DNA of 26,407 nt, from the NCBI GenBank assembly GCA_900766975.1, contig CAAFXO010000018.1:1-26407 (forward strand), read 5' to 3'. The translations under genes and the position numbers were made by a program. The DNA is from Bacteroidales bacterium. Lineage in GTDB: Bacteria; Bacteroidota; Bacteroidia; Bacteroidales; Muribaculaceae. This document shows positions 14,407-22,465 of the stretch, one piece after another. Below the pieces are notes generated by a model, which made no database searches, was not told where the DNA came from, and saw nothing but the letters and a program-made list of their open reading frames with translations. Numbering within the stretch: the first letter of the stretch is position 1; the number at the start of each line of letters is the position of its first letter.

Positions 14407-15774
14407 ATGGCATCTTCTAAGTCAAAAATAGCATACGTCTGCTCGAGTTGCGGTTATGATTCTCCCAAGTGGCTCGGCAAGTGTCCCGGGTGCGGGGAGT
14501 GGAACACAATGGTGGAGCAGCGCATCCCCACAGAGCCGCGTGCCAAGAGCCGTGGTCTGGTCGCCCCCTCTGCCGCGCCGGTCAAACTCTCCGATATCGC
14601 TTATACCGATGAGATCCGCATCCACATGCCCAGCGAGGAACTGAATCGCGTGCTCGGCGGCGGTCTCGTTGCAGGCTCTCTTACCTTGATTGGCGGCGAA
14701 CCGGGCATCGGCAAGTCGACGCTACTCCTCCAGAATATCCTCTCTATCCGCAATCGTCGCATCTTATATGTCTCGGGCGAGGAGTCGGCTTCGCAGCTCA
14801 AACTCCGCGCCGACCGCCTCGGCAAGGTCTCTGACAATACTTTCATCCTCTGCGAGACTTGCCTCGAGAATATCTTCGACCATATTCAAGATGTCGAGCC
14901 GGGGCTCGTGGTGGTCGATTCGATTCAGACCATCTGCTCTAATGAGATCGAGTCGGCTCCCGGCACTGTCTCCCAGGTCCGCGAGTGTGCCGCCGCTTTG
15001 CTCCGCTATGCCAAGCAGTCGAATGTCCCGGTGATCCTCGTCGGTCATATTAATAAGGATGGGGCTATCGCCGGTCCGAAGGTGCTGGAGCATATCGTCG
15101 ATACGGTCTTGCAGTTCGAGGGAGACCGCCAGTATCTCTACCGGATCCTCCGCAGCATCAAGAATCGCTTCGGATCTACCTCTGAGATAGGCATCTATGA
15201 GATGATAGATCGCGGTCTCCGCGAGGTGAAGAATCCCTCGGAGATGCTCCTCTCCGACAATCGAGATGCGCAAATGAGCGGCATCACCATCGGCGTCACC
15301 ATCGAGGGGGCACGCCCTTTTATGGTCGAGTCGCAAGCTCTCGTCTCTTCCGCCGCCTACGGCACTCCCCAGCGCTCGGTCACCGGCTTCGACCAGCGTC
15401 GCCTTAACATGCTCCTCGCTGTCCTCGAGAAGAGAGCCGGTTTCCGCCTCTCGCAGAAGGATGTTTTCCTCAATATGGCAGGGGGTATCAAGATCACCGA
15501 CCCTGCCATCGACCTCGCCGTCGTGGCGGCTGTTATGTCGTCGAATTTCGATATCGCTATCCCACGCCAAACCGCCTTCGCCGGCGAAGTCGGACTATCC
15601 GGCGAAATCCGCACCGTCACTCGTATCGACCAGCGTGTCGCCGAGGCTGAAAAACTCGGTTTCGACACTATTTATATCCCTACCGGAAATCTCAAGTCCC
15701 TCCCCAAGAAGCTGAAAATCAAGGTCATCGAAGTGCCTAAAATCACCGATATGTTCCGATCTCTCTTCGAGTAG
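14407..15774 (+). CDS. radA: DNA repair protein RadA
   Basis: A RecA-related hexameric helicase that promotes branch migration and processing of recombination intermediates. 455 residues, usual length. Domains in order: N-terminal zinc finger with C12, C15, C26, C29 (YVCSSCGYDSP, KCPGCGEW); RecA-like ATPase with Walker A GGEPGIGKST (96-105); the RadA-specific KNRFG motif at 252-256 within IKNRFGSTSEIGIYEM; and a Lon-like C-terminal domain (about 280-455) ending in VPKITDMFRSLFE. The start ATG at 14407 follows an A/T-rich leader and a TAAATTTG box. It is the first plus-strand gene after the divergent region. A perfect 16-bp duplication begins directly after its TAG stop. Confidence 0.96.
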   Translation: MASSKSKIAYVCSSCGYDSPKWLGKCPGCGEWNTMVEQRIPTEPRAKSRGLVAPSAAPVKLSDIAYTDEIRIHMPSEELNRVLGGGLVAGSLTLIGGEPGIGKSTLLLQNILSIRNRRILYVSGEESASQLKLRADRLGKVSDNTFILCETCLENIFDHIQDVEPGLVVVDSIQTICSNEIESAPGTVSQVRECAAALLRYAKQSNVPVILVGHINKDGAIAGPKVLEHIVDTVLQFEGDRQYLYRILRSIKNRFGSTSEIGIYEMIDRGLREVKNPSEMLLSDNRDAQMSGITIGVTIEGARPFMVESQALVSSAAYGTPQRSVTGFDQRRLNMLLAVLEKRAGFRLSQKDVFLNMAGGIKITDPAIDLAVVAAVMSSNFDIAIPRQTAFAGEVGLSGEIRTVTRIDQRVAEAEKLGFDTIYIPTGNLKSLPKKLKIKVIEVPKITDMFRSLFE

Positions 15775-15806
15775 CTCCCGAGTGGATGTGCTCCCGAGTG
15801 GATGTG
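15775..15806. repeat. Perfect 16-bp tandem duplication after radA
   Basis: ctcccgagtggatgtg occurs twice in succession (15775-15790 and 15791-15806), starting on the base after the radA stop codon. The next bases, ctcttgtgc, look like a worn third copy. It lies between the radA stop and the ftsE promoter. Confidence 0.9.
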
Positions 15807-15832
15807 CTCTTGTGCTTTTTGATCGGATGAGT

Positions 15833-15863
15833 TTTGAGTAGTGATTTTTTTTTACTATTTTTG
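15833..15863 (+). promoter_or_regulatory. ftsE: Bacteroidota-type promoter of ftsE
   Basis: TTTG at 15833-15836 and TATTTTTG (TAnnTTTG) at 15856-15863 are separated by exactly 19 nt, the known spacing of the primary sigma factor promoter in Bacteroidota. The start codon of ftsE follows 54 bp downstream. This is the best promoter in the window. Confidence 0.7.
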
Positions 15864-15917
15864 TACAATAATTGCCGGGTCTTAATCTCGATCTGCCCCG
15901 ACATTATCTTTTGAATT

Positions 15918-16589
15918 ATGAGTATTATTATTGACTATGATAAGGTGGAGGTCCATCGCGCCGAGCGCATGGTGCTCCATGATGTCTCGTTCCAACTCCA
16001 CGAGGGGGAGTTCTGCTATCTCGTGGGGCGTGTCGGCAGCGGCAAGAGCTCGCTGATGAAGACCATGTATGCCGACGTCCCGGTGTTCTCCGCCGAACGT
16101 GCCGAAGTACTCGGTTTTAACTTGGTGGATATCCGCAAGAAGCAGATACCCTTCCTGCGCCGCAAGATGGGTATCGTGTTCCAGGATTTCCAGCTCCTCC
16201 AGGATCGATCGGCTATGGCTAATCTCCGATTCGTGCTCGAAGCCACCGGCTGGAAGTCGAAGTCTGAGATCGAAGAGCGTATCGAGGAGGTGCTCAAAGC
16301 GGTCGGCATGGAGAATAAGGGGTATAAGATGCCCTACGAGCTCAGCGGCGGCGAGCAGCAACGCATCGTCATCGCCCGTGCTCTCCTCAATAAGCCGCAA
16401 CTTATCCTCGCCGATGAGCCCACCGGAAATCTCGACCCTGTAACCGGATACCAGATCGTCAAGCTCTTGCATCGACTCGCCGCCGAACAGGGAACCAGCA
16501 TCCTGATGGCTACCCACAATATGCAGATGGTAGAGGATTTCCCCGCTCGTGTGCTCCGTTGCGACGATAAGCGCCTTATTGCTCAATAA
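15918..16589 (+). CDS. ftsE: Cell-division ABC transporter ATP-binding protein FtsE
   Basis: The ATPase of the FtsEX complex, which controls periplasmic peptidoglycan hydrolases at the division site. 223 residues. Walker A GRVGSGKS (37-44), Q-loop VFQDFQLL (Q89), signature LSGGEQQR (142-149), Walker B LILADEPTGNLD (162-173) and switch H200 (ATHN) are all intact. The FtsX membrane partner is not beside it; in Bacteroidota the two are often unlinked. The start ATG at 15918 follows a well-spaced promoter. Other LolD/MacB-type ATPases look similar, but the length, the absence of a transporter domain and the RRKMGIVFQDFQLL block favour FtsE. No terminator was seen before mutA. Confidence 0.88.
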   Translation: MSIIIDYDKVEVHRAERMVLHDVSFQLHEGEFCYLVGRVGSGKSSLMKTMYADVPVFSAERAEVLGFNLVDIRKKQIPFLRRKMGIVFQDFQLLQDRSAMANLRFVLEATGWKSKSEIEERIEEVLKAVGMENKGYKMPYELSGGEQQRIVIARALLNKPQLILADEPTGNLDPVTGYQIVKLLHRLAAEQGTSILMATHNMQMVEDFPARVLRCDDKRLIAQ

Positions 16590-16697
16590 TAGTGCTATAT
16601 AACATATTTGCGGCATCTCCGGCACGCTTATCCTCACTTTCGCATCGTCGGGGATACGAAATTTGCTTAAATGTTTCCATATCTTTAAAATAAAGAT

Positions 16698-16705
16698 TAT
16701 ATTTG
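16698..16705 (+). promoter_or_regulatory. TAnnTTTG (-7) box upstream of mutA
   Basis: TATATTTG matches the -7 consensus on the plus strand, 82 bp upstream of the mutA start. TTTC at 16674-16677, with a 20-nt gap, is one base off the -33 TTTG. The long leader suggests possible cobalamin or other regulation, but I could not recognise a riboswitch: no clear cobalamin-riboswitch core was found. Confidence 0.5.
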
Positions 16706-16787
16706 CGCAAGATTTCAACCCTTTGGGTTAGTCCGCATTTTTTAATTTTCGCGATATTTATACTAATACCAAATATTACGCTTTAAA

Positions 16788-18647
16788 ATGGCAGAAAAAA
16801 AAGAAAAATTGTTCGACATGTTTCCTCCCGTTTCCACCGAAGAGTGGATCGCGAAGATAACTGCCGACCTCAAGGGCGCCGATTTCGACCGTAAACTGGT
16901 GTGGCGCACAAATGAAGGCTTTAACGTTCAGCCTTTCTATCGCCGTGATGATCTCAACGGGCTCCCGGCTCTCGACTCTATGCCGGGTGAGTTCCCCTAC
17001 CTCCGCGGCACTCGTGACAACAACGATTGGCTTATCCGTCAAGCCGTGTCGGGTGACACCCCCGAGGAGATGAACAAGCATGCCCTCCTTATCCTGAACC
17101 GTGGCGTCGAGTCTCTCGGCATCTGCCTCAGCAAGGAGATTAAGGCTGCTGACCTCCCCGTAATCCTCAAGGATATCGACCTCAGCAAGGTGGAAATCAA
17201 CATCGCTTGCTGCCCCGGTTGCGCTGTCGAAGTCGCTACCGAGCTCGTGAAGCTTATCAAGGCTGCCGGCGCCGCTGAGTCTTTCCGCGGTTCGATCGAT
17301 TATAACCCCTTCAAGCGCCTCCTCCGCCATGGCGTCGAGTTCGCCAAGGATGCCGCTAAAGTCGGTAAGGAGCTCTTCGAGGTCGTGAAGGATGTCGATC
17401 ATCTCCGTTGCTTCGCCGTAAATAGCTTTATGCTCAATAACGCCGGAGCTTATATCACTCAGGAACTCGGTTATGCCCTCGCTTGGGGCGCTGAGTACAT
17501 GACCATGATGACTGAAGCCGGAATCCCCGCCACTGAAGTGGGCTGCCGCATCAAGTTCAATATGGGCATCTCTTCCAATTATTTCATGGAGCTCGCAAAG
17601 TTCCGCGCAGCTCGTATGCTCTGGGCGCAAATCGTTAAGGCTTACAACCCCGAGTGCAACTGCGCTTGCAAGATGCATGTTCACGCCGTTACCAGCGAGT
17701 TCAACCAGACTCTCTTCGATTCGCATGTCAACCTCCTCCGCTCTATGACCGAAACTATGAGCGCTGCTCTCGCTGGTGTCAATTCGATCGAAACTCTCCC
17801 ATTCGACCGCTGCTATAAGCGCCCCGATGAGTTCAGCGAACGCATCGCTCGCAATCAGCAAGTCCTCCTCCGCGAGGAGTCTCACCTAGATAAGGTGGTA
17901 GACCCCGCAGGCGGTTCTTATTATATCGAAAATCTTACCGCTTCGATCGCAGCTCAGGCTTGGAAACTCTTCAATGAGGTCGAGGATAATGGCGGTTTCG
18001 CAGCTCTCCTCGCCACAGGTGAGATCCAACGTAAAGTCAATGAGTCTGGCTCTAAGCGTCACCTCGACGTGGCTCGCCGCAAGGAAAGCCTCCTCGGCAC
18101 AAACCAGTTCCCCAACTTCAATGAAACTGCCGGCGATAAGGCTCCGATGACTTGCGCTTGCAAGTGCGCTTGCTCTGAAAATATCGACGCTGATAAGGCT
18201 GTCGACGCTCTCTGCTTCGACCGCGCTGCAAGCCAGTTCGAAGACCTCCGTCTCGCTACTGAGCGTGCCGCTCACCGTCCCAAGGTGTTCATGCTCACCA
18301 TCGGCAATCTCGCTATGCGCCTCGCTCGCGCTCAGTTCTCTTCCAACTTCTTCGGCTGCGCCGGTTACGAAATCATCGATAATATCGGCTTCGACTCTGT
18401 CAAGCAGGGTGTCGACGCTGCCATCGAGAAGAAGGCTGACGTTGTGGTGCTCTGCTCTTCCGACGATGAGTATGCCACTTTCGCTCCCGATGCTTTCAAG
18501 GAACTCAACGGCCGCGCCCTCTTCGTTGTTGCCGGCGCTCCCGCTTGTATGGACGACCTCAAGGCCGCTGGTATCGAAAACTTCATCCATGTCAAGGTCA
18601 ACGTCCTCGATACTCTTAAAGATTTTAATGCTAAACTCCTCAAATAA
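16788..18647 (+). CDS. mutA: Methylmalonyl-CoA mutase small (beta) subunit
   Basis: Non-catalytic partner in the adenosylcobalamin-dependent conversion between succinyl-CoA and (R)-methylmalonyl-CoA, part of propionate metabolism. 619 residues. The N-terminal two thirds are a degenerate TIM barrel similar to mutB (KMHVHAVTSEFNQTLFDSHV, PFDRCYKRPDEFSERIARNQ, VVDPAGGSYYIENLT). The C-terminal part (about 490-619, starting RPKVFMLTIGNLAM) is a cobalamin-type fold without the DxHxxG histidine motif, as expected. Cys clusters stand out: CCPGC at C141/C142/C145, C290/C292/C294 and C456/C458/C460/C462. Twelve bp upstream of mutB in the same frame. Codon use is strongly biased to C-ending codons, pointing to high expression. 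Confidence 0.95.
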   Translation: MAEKKEKLFDMFPPVSTEEWIAKITADLKGADFDRKLVWRTNEGFNVQPFYRRDDLNGLPALDSMPGEFPYLRGTRDNNDWLIRQAVSGDTPEEMNKHALLILNRGVESLGICLSKEIKAADLPVILKDIDLSKVEINIACCPGCAVEVATELVKLIKAAGAAESFRGSIDYNPFKRLLRHGVEFAKDAAKVGKELFEVVKDVDHLRCFAVNSFMLNNAGAYITQELGYALAWGAEYMTMMTEAGIPATEVGCRIKFNMGISSNYFMELAKFRAARMLWAQIVKAYNPECNCACKMHVHAVTSEFNQTLFDSHVNLLRSMTETMSAALAGVNSIETLPFDRCYKRPDEFSERIARNQQVLLREESHLDKVVDPAGGSYYIENLTASIAAQAWKLFNEVEDNGGFAALLATGEIQRKVNESGSKRHLDVARRKESLLGTNQFPNFNETAGDKAPMTCACKCACSENIDADKAVDALCFDRAASQFEDLRLATERAAHRPKVFMLTIGNLAMRLARAQFSSNFFGCAGYEIIDNIGFDSVKQGVDAAIEKKADVVVLCSSDDEYATFAPDAFKELNGRALFVVAGAPACMDDLKAAGIENFIHVKVNVLDTLKDFNAKLLK

Positions 18648-18659
18648 TCCCATTACGTC

Positions 18660-20801
18660 ATGAGACCAAATTTTAAAGATATAGATATCAACAAGGCTGT
18701 GGCCGATAATTGCCACAACATGGTGTCGGGTGAGGAGTGGCTCACCGCCGAACTTATCCCCGTTAAGCCGGTATACTCTAAAGAAGATCTCGAAGGTATG
18801 GAGCACCTCGACTATGTCTCCGGCCTTCCCCCATTCCTCCGCGGCCCATATAGCGCCATGTACCCCATGAGACCTTGGACCATCCGTCAGTATGCCGGAT
18901 TCTCCACCGCCGCCGAGTCTAACGCTTTCTATCGCCGTAACCTCGCCTCCGGTCAGAAGGGTCTCTCTGTCGCTTTCGACCTCCCTACCCACCGCGGTTA
19001 TGATGCCGACCACGAACGTGTAGTCGGTGACGTTGGTAAAGCCGGTGTGTCTATCTGCTCGATCGAGGATATGAAGGTCCTCTTCGATGGTATCCCCTTG
19101 AACAAGATGTCCGTGTCTATGACTATGAACGGCGCTGTGCTCCCCGTGCTCGCCTTCTATATCAACGCCGGACTCGAACAGGGTGCCAAACTCGACGAAA
19201 TGGCAGGTACTATCCAGAATGATATCCTCAAGGAGTTCATGGTGCGTAACACTTATATCTACCCACCGGCATTCTCCATGAAGATCATCGCCGACATCTT
19301 CGAGTATACCTCCAAGAATATGCCTAAGTTCAACTCGATCTCTATCTCCGGCTACCACATGCAGGAGGCCGGCGCTACTGCCGACATCGAGCTGGCTTAT
19401 ACTCTCGCCGACGGTCTCGAGTACCTCCGCGCAGGTGTCAACGCCGGTATGGATATCGACTCCTTCGCTCCACGCTTGTCTTTCTTCTGGGGCATTTCTA
19501 TGAATTATTTCATGGAGATCGCCAAGATGCGTGCTGCTCGTATGCTCTGGGCTAAGATCGTGAAGCAGTTCAACCCCAAGAACCCCAAGTCGCTCGCACT
19601 CCGTACTCACTGCCAGACTTCCGGTTGGTCGCTCACCGAGCAAGACCCCTTCAACAATGTCGGTCGTACTTGCGTTGAGGCTATGGGAGCCGTGCTCGGT
19701 CACACTCAGTCGCTCCATACCAACGCTCTCGATGAGGCTATCGCCCTCCCCACCGACTTCTCCGCACGTATCGCTCGTAATACGCAGATCTATATCCAAG
19801 AGGAAACTTACGTCTGCAAGCAAGTCGATCCTTGGGGCGGTTCTTACTACGTGGAGAGCCTTACCAACGAGATCGCTCACCGCGCTTGGGAGCATATCCA
19901 GGAGATCGAAAAACTCGGCGGTATGGCTAAGGCTATCGAAACAGGCCTTCCCAAGCTCCGCATCGAGGAGGCTGCCGCGCGTACACAGGCGCATATCGAC
20001 TCCGGCAAGCAAACCATCGTCGGTATCAACAAGTATCGCCTCGACCATGAAGATCCTATCGATATCCTCGAAGTCGATAATACTGAGGTGCGTAAGGAAC
20101 AATGCGCTCGCCTCGAAGAGCTCCGCAAGAACCGCGATGAGGCTGCCGTACAGAAGGCTCTCGCCGACATCACTGAGTGCGTGAAAGATCCTTCGAAGGG
20201 CAATCTCCTCGACCTCGCCGTTAAGGCTGCAGGTCTCCGCGCTTCTCTCGGCGAAATCTCCGACGCTTGCGAGGCTGTCGTAGGTCGTTATAAAGCTGTT
20301 ATCAAAACTATCTCCGGTGTGTATTCTAACGAAGAAAAGGGTGATCCCGAGTTCGAGGAAGCCCGCCGCGTCGTTGCTGACTTCGCTAAGCGCGAAGGCC
20401 GTCAACCTCGTATCATGATTGCTAAGATGGGTCAAGATGGTCACGACCGTGGCGCTAAGGTGGTCGCTACTGGCTACGCAGACTGCGGTTATGACGTCGA
20501 TATGGGACCCTTGTTCCAAACTCCCGCTGAGGCCGCTCGTCAGGCTGTCGAAAATGACGTACATATCCTTGGAGTCTCTTCTCTCGCCGCCGGTCATAAG
20601 ACTCTTATCCCTCAGGTGATCGAAGAACTCAAGAAGCTCGGCCGTCCCGACATCCTCGTTACTGCCGGTGGTGTGATCCCCGCCCAAGATTACGATTTCC
20701 TCTACAAGGCTGGTGTTGCCGCTATCTTCGGCCCCGGTACTCGCATCCCCAAGAGTGCTATCGAAATGATCCGCATCCTTAACGAGCAGCTCGCTGACTA
20801 A
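18660..20801 (+). CDS. mutB: Methylmalonyl-CoA mutase large (alpha) subunit
   Basis: The catalytic subunit; it binds adenosylcobalamin and converts succinyl-CoA to (R)-methylmalonyl-CoA. 713 residues, normal for the family. N-terminal TIM barrel with the substrate-binding block YPMRPWTIRQYAGFSTAAES, SVSMTMNGAVLPVLAFYI, RTHCQTSGWSLTEQDPFNN and VDPWGGSYYVESLT. The C-terminal B12 domain contains DGHDRGAKVVATG, with H595 as the lower axial ligand of base-off cobalamin. It is joined to mutA by a 12-bp gap and ends in a strong terminator at 20820-20856. The end of the pathway (epimerase, decarboxylase) is not in the window. Its antisense strand is open for 933 codons, a by-product of codon bias. 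Confidence 0.97.
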   Translation: MRPNFKDIDINKAVADNCHNMVSGEEWLTAELIPVKPVYSKEDLEGMEHLDYVSGLPPFLRGPYSAMYPMRPWTIRQYAGFSTAAESNAFYRRNLASGQKGLSVAFDLPTHRGYDADHERVVGDVGKAGVSICSIEDMKVLFDGIPLNKMSVSMTMNGAVLPVLAFYINAGLEQGAKLDEMAGTIQNDILKEFMVRNTYIYPPAFSMKIIADIFEYTSKNMPKFNSISISGYHMQEAGATADIELAYTLADGLEYLRAGVNAGMDIDSFAPRLSFFWGISMNYFMEIAKMRAARMLWAKIVKQFNPKNPKSLALRTHCQTSGWSLTEQDPFNNVGRTCVEAMGAVLGHTQSLHTNALDEAIALPTDFSARIARNTQIYIQEETYVCKQVDPWGGSYYVESLTNEIAHRAWEHIQEIEKLGGMAKAIETGLPKLRIEEAAARTQAHIDSGKQTIVGINKYRLDHEDPIDILEVDNTEVRKEQCARLEELRKNRDEAAVQKALADITECVKDPSKGNLLDLAVKAAGLRASLGEISDACEAVVGRYKAVIKTISGVYSNEEKGDPEFEEARRVVADFAKREGRQPRIMIAKMGQDGHDRGAKVVATGYADCGYDVDMGPLFQTPAEAARQAVENDVHILGVSSLAAGHKTLIPQVIEELKKLGRPDILVTAGGVIPAQDYDFLYKAGVAAIFGPGTRIPKSAIEMIRILNEQLAD

Positions 20802-20819
20802 TCCCTATCCCCTTATATT

Positions 20820-20856
20820 AAAAGAGGTCTTGCCAATGCGGTAAGACCTCTTTTTT
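20820..20856 (+). terminator. Intrinsic terminator of mutAB
   Basis: AAGAGGTCTTGCC pairs with GGTAAGACCTCTT around a 5-nt loop (one bulge-type mismatch near the loop) and is followed by a run of T. This is a strong terminator 18 bp after the mutB stop. Confidence 0.92.
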
Positions 20857-20867
20857 ACCCATCTACC

Positions 20868-20951
20868 CCTCCCGTTTCCCGTAAGACTCCTCCCGTTTCC
20901 TGTAGGAGAACACCCGTTTTTTCGAAAGACCCTCCCGCTTTTTCATCGTCT
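20868..20951. repeat. Degenerate 21-bp tandem repeat, four copies
   Basis: Four abutting 21-mers at 20868-20888, 20889-20909, 20910-20930 and 20931-20951. Copies 1 and 2 share cctcccgtttcc with gtaRga near the end; copy 4 starts cctcccg; copy 3 is the most worn but keeps cccgttt. It follows the mutAB terminator. The rest of the 339-bp gap (20802-21140) is A/T- and T-rich with no gene that I can support; an upstream ATG at 20958 opens in frame but lacks features. Confidence 0.65.
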
Positions 20952-21140
20952 TGGTTCTTGTGTGAGAGCTTTAGAGCGAAAAAAATTCCCCCTCTTCCAC
21001 AATATTTCACCCTCCTCTTCCGTATTATAGTTACCTCTCTTATGCCCGATTCGATCCTAATCGCATCTCGGTGGGCTTTATATCCAATCCCTCTTGATGC
21101 CTCTATCGAATCCTTTTTTACATTAATTTCAGAATTTTTT

Positions 21141-21878
21141 ATGGCAAGTGATATTCTTTACCCTCATTATAACAACATCAACGACCCTCAGGACCCCGAT
21201 ACCTACGTCATTGAGGAGGATGATGATACCCTATATAATTTAGATGATGATGCCGATATCGAGGATGATGACACCGACCCCGATGATGAGGAGTCGAAGT
21301 CTCCGAAAAAGAAGGATTCCATCGCTTTCCTCTTCTTCCTCCGTATTCTCGCCACTCCCGTAGAGGGATGGAAGAAACTACGTCGCCGTGCTTTCAAAAA
21401 TGAGGAGGTGGCTGCTTCTTGCTTCTATCCCCTCGTGGCGCTCGCTGCTTTCTCCGAAGTCGCCGATATTTTCTATGACAATCGCACCATCTCCGATTGG
21501 GCTGTCTATGGTTTGGTGACTTTCCTCGCTTTCTTCTTCGGGTATTTCACCATACTGCTCCTCTGCGGCTTTCTGCTTCCTAAGAAGTCGCGTGACCTTC
21601 TCCGTAAGGATCACGGCATGCAGTTCGTTATGATGTCTCTCTCCTCTCTCGCCATTTTCTACACACTCTCCAAGGCGCTGCCTATGGTGCAGGAGGTGAT
21701 ATATCTACTCCCTCTCTGGACCATCTATGTCATTTATAAGGGTGTCCGTGTGATGCGTGTCAATCAGGATGTCATCAATATGACCACTGTCACTCTTTGC
21801 ATCCTGATCATCGGTGTTCCCATCCTCTGGGGTTGGGCTTTCCACACCATCTTCCTCCCTCATGTCTTCGCTAATTGA
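21141..21878 (+). CDS. Yip1-like multi-pass membrane protein with acidic N-terminus
   Basis: 245 residues from the ATG at 21141. Residues 1-55 are very acidic and probably disordered (EEDDD, DDDADIEDDD), followed by a Lys patch (SPKKK) and a cytoplasmic amphipathic piece RILATPVEGWKKLRRRAF. Five hydrophobic segments follow (about 93-111, 120-146, 161-181, 184-200, 214-239). The fold is reminiscent of Yip1-domain proteins of Bacteroidota, of unknown function; I would not go further. The alternative ATG at 20958 would add 61 residues of unlikely composition over repeat-flanking DNA, so I chose the downstream start. Its gene is alone after the mutAB terminator and stops two bases before a 15-bp tandem duplication. 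Confidence 0.7.
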   Translation: MASDILYPHYNNINDPQDPDTYVIEEDDDTLYNLDDDADIEDDDTDPDDEESKSPKKKDSIAFLFFLRILATPVEGWKKLRRRAFKNEEVAASCFYPLVALAAFSEVADIFYDNRTISDWAVYGLVTFLAFFFGYFTILLLCGFLLPKKSRDLLRKDHGMQFVMMSLSSLAIFYTLSKALPMVQEVIYLLPLWTIYVIYKGVRVMRVNQDVINMTTVTLCILIIGVPILWGWAFHTIFLPHVFAN

Positions 21879-21880
21879 TC

Positions 21881-21910
21881 TCTCCCTCTCAATACTCTCC
21901 CTCTCAATAC
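21881..21910. repeat. Perfect 15-bp tandem duplication after the Yip1-like gene
   Basis: tctccctctcaatac occurs at 21881-21895 and 21896-21910, two bases after the stop codon of the Yip1-like gene. It runs into the C/T-rich heptamer array at 21922-21949. Confidence 0.9.
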
Positions 21911-21921
21911 TCTCTCTCCTC

Positions 21922-21949
21922 CTCATTCCTCATTCCTCACTCCTCACTC
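21922..21949. repeat. 7-bp tandem repeat (ctcaYtc), four copies
   Basis: ctcattc twice, then ctcactc twice, followed by ctcgcg. It lies in the smpB leader, 40 bp upstream of its start. The heptamer resembles, with the same period and phase (cctcatt), the array at 22466-22528 on the other side of smpB. Confidence 0.85.
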
Positions 21950-21988
21950 CTCGCGTTTTATAATTAAAAAACTCTCTTCCTCAAGTTT

Positions 21989-22444
21989 ATGAAAGCTAAC
22001 GAAGTTAATATCAAAAATAAGCGTGCTCGGTTCGACTATGAGATCTCTGATACTTACGTCGCCGGCATAGTGCTCACCGGCACGGAAATCAAGTCAATCC
22101 GCGACGGTCGTGCCTCTCTTGTCGACACCTATTGCATCGTCGAAAATAATGAGGTGTGGGTCAAGGGTATGAACATCGCCGAGTATTTCTATGGCACCTA
22201 CAACAATCATCCGGCTCGCCGCGACCGAAAGCTCCTCCTCAATCGCAAGGAGATACGTGCCCTCCGCAAGGCTGCCGAAGATCCCGGCTACACCATCGTG
22301 CCACTGCGCGTTTTTATCAATGAGCGTGGACTCGCCAAGATGCTTATAGGTGTGGGTCGAGGCAAAAAGCAGTATGACAAGCGTCAATCCATCCGCGAAC
22401 GCGAGGATAAACGCTCTATCGATCGCTACATGAAAGTAAAATAA
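21989..22444 (+). CDS. smpB: SsrA-binding protein SmpB
   Basis: Binds tmRNA and brings it to stalled ribosomes for trans-translation and rescue. 151 residues, normal length. Family landmarks: IKNKRARFDYEISDTYVAGI, LTGTEIKSIRDGRASLVDTY (29-48), the NIAEYFYGTYNNHPARRDRK stretch with LLLNRKEI, and the basic tail GRGKKQYDKRQSIRERE with DKRSIDRYMK. The ATG at 21989 follows an A/T-rich leader; no Shine-Dalgarno is apparent. Both flanking gaps carry heptamer repeats. The tmRNA gene is not in this window. Confidence 0.96.
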   Translation: MKANEVNIKNKRARFDYEISDTYVAGIVLTGTEIKSIRDGRASLVDTYCIVENNEVWVKGMNIAEYFYGTYNNHPARRDRKLLLNRKEIRALRKAAEDPGYTIVPLRVFINERGLAKMLIGVGRGKKQYDKRQSIREREDKRSIDRYMKVK

Positions 22445-22447
22445 CCG

Positions 22448-22455
22448 TAACTTTG
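22448..22455 (+). promoter_or_regulatory. TAnnTTTG (-7) box for the U32 gene
   Basis: TAACTTTG matches the -7 consensus, four bases after the smpB stop and 79 bp upstream of the U32 start. No TTTG lies 19-21 nt upstream. If it is used, the 7-bp repeat array lies entirely in the 5' untranslated leader. Confidence 0.4.
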
Positions 22456-22465
22456 TCTAAAGTAT

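Noticed and set aside
16590..16787. Cobalamin riboswitch before mutA
   Set aside because: The leader is A/T-rich and I could not find a B12-box or the usual core; mutases usually are not under this control in any case.
17886..20687. A 933-codon open frame on the minus strand opposite mutA/mutB
   Set aside because: It lies in the same phase as two certain genes with very biased codon use, and its translation has no domain features. It is a shadow of the lack of TTA, CTA and TCA codons.
20958..21140. Upstream start of the Yip1-like gene at 20958
   Set aside because: The 61 extra residues have no membrane or domain character and lie over A/T-rich leader DNA; the ATG at 21141 is a better fit. 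Not fully excluded.
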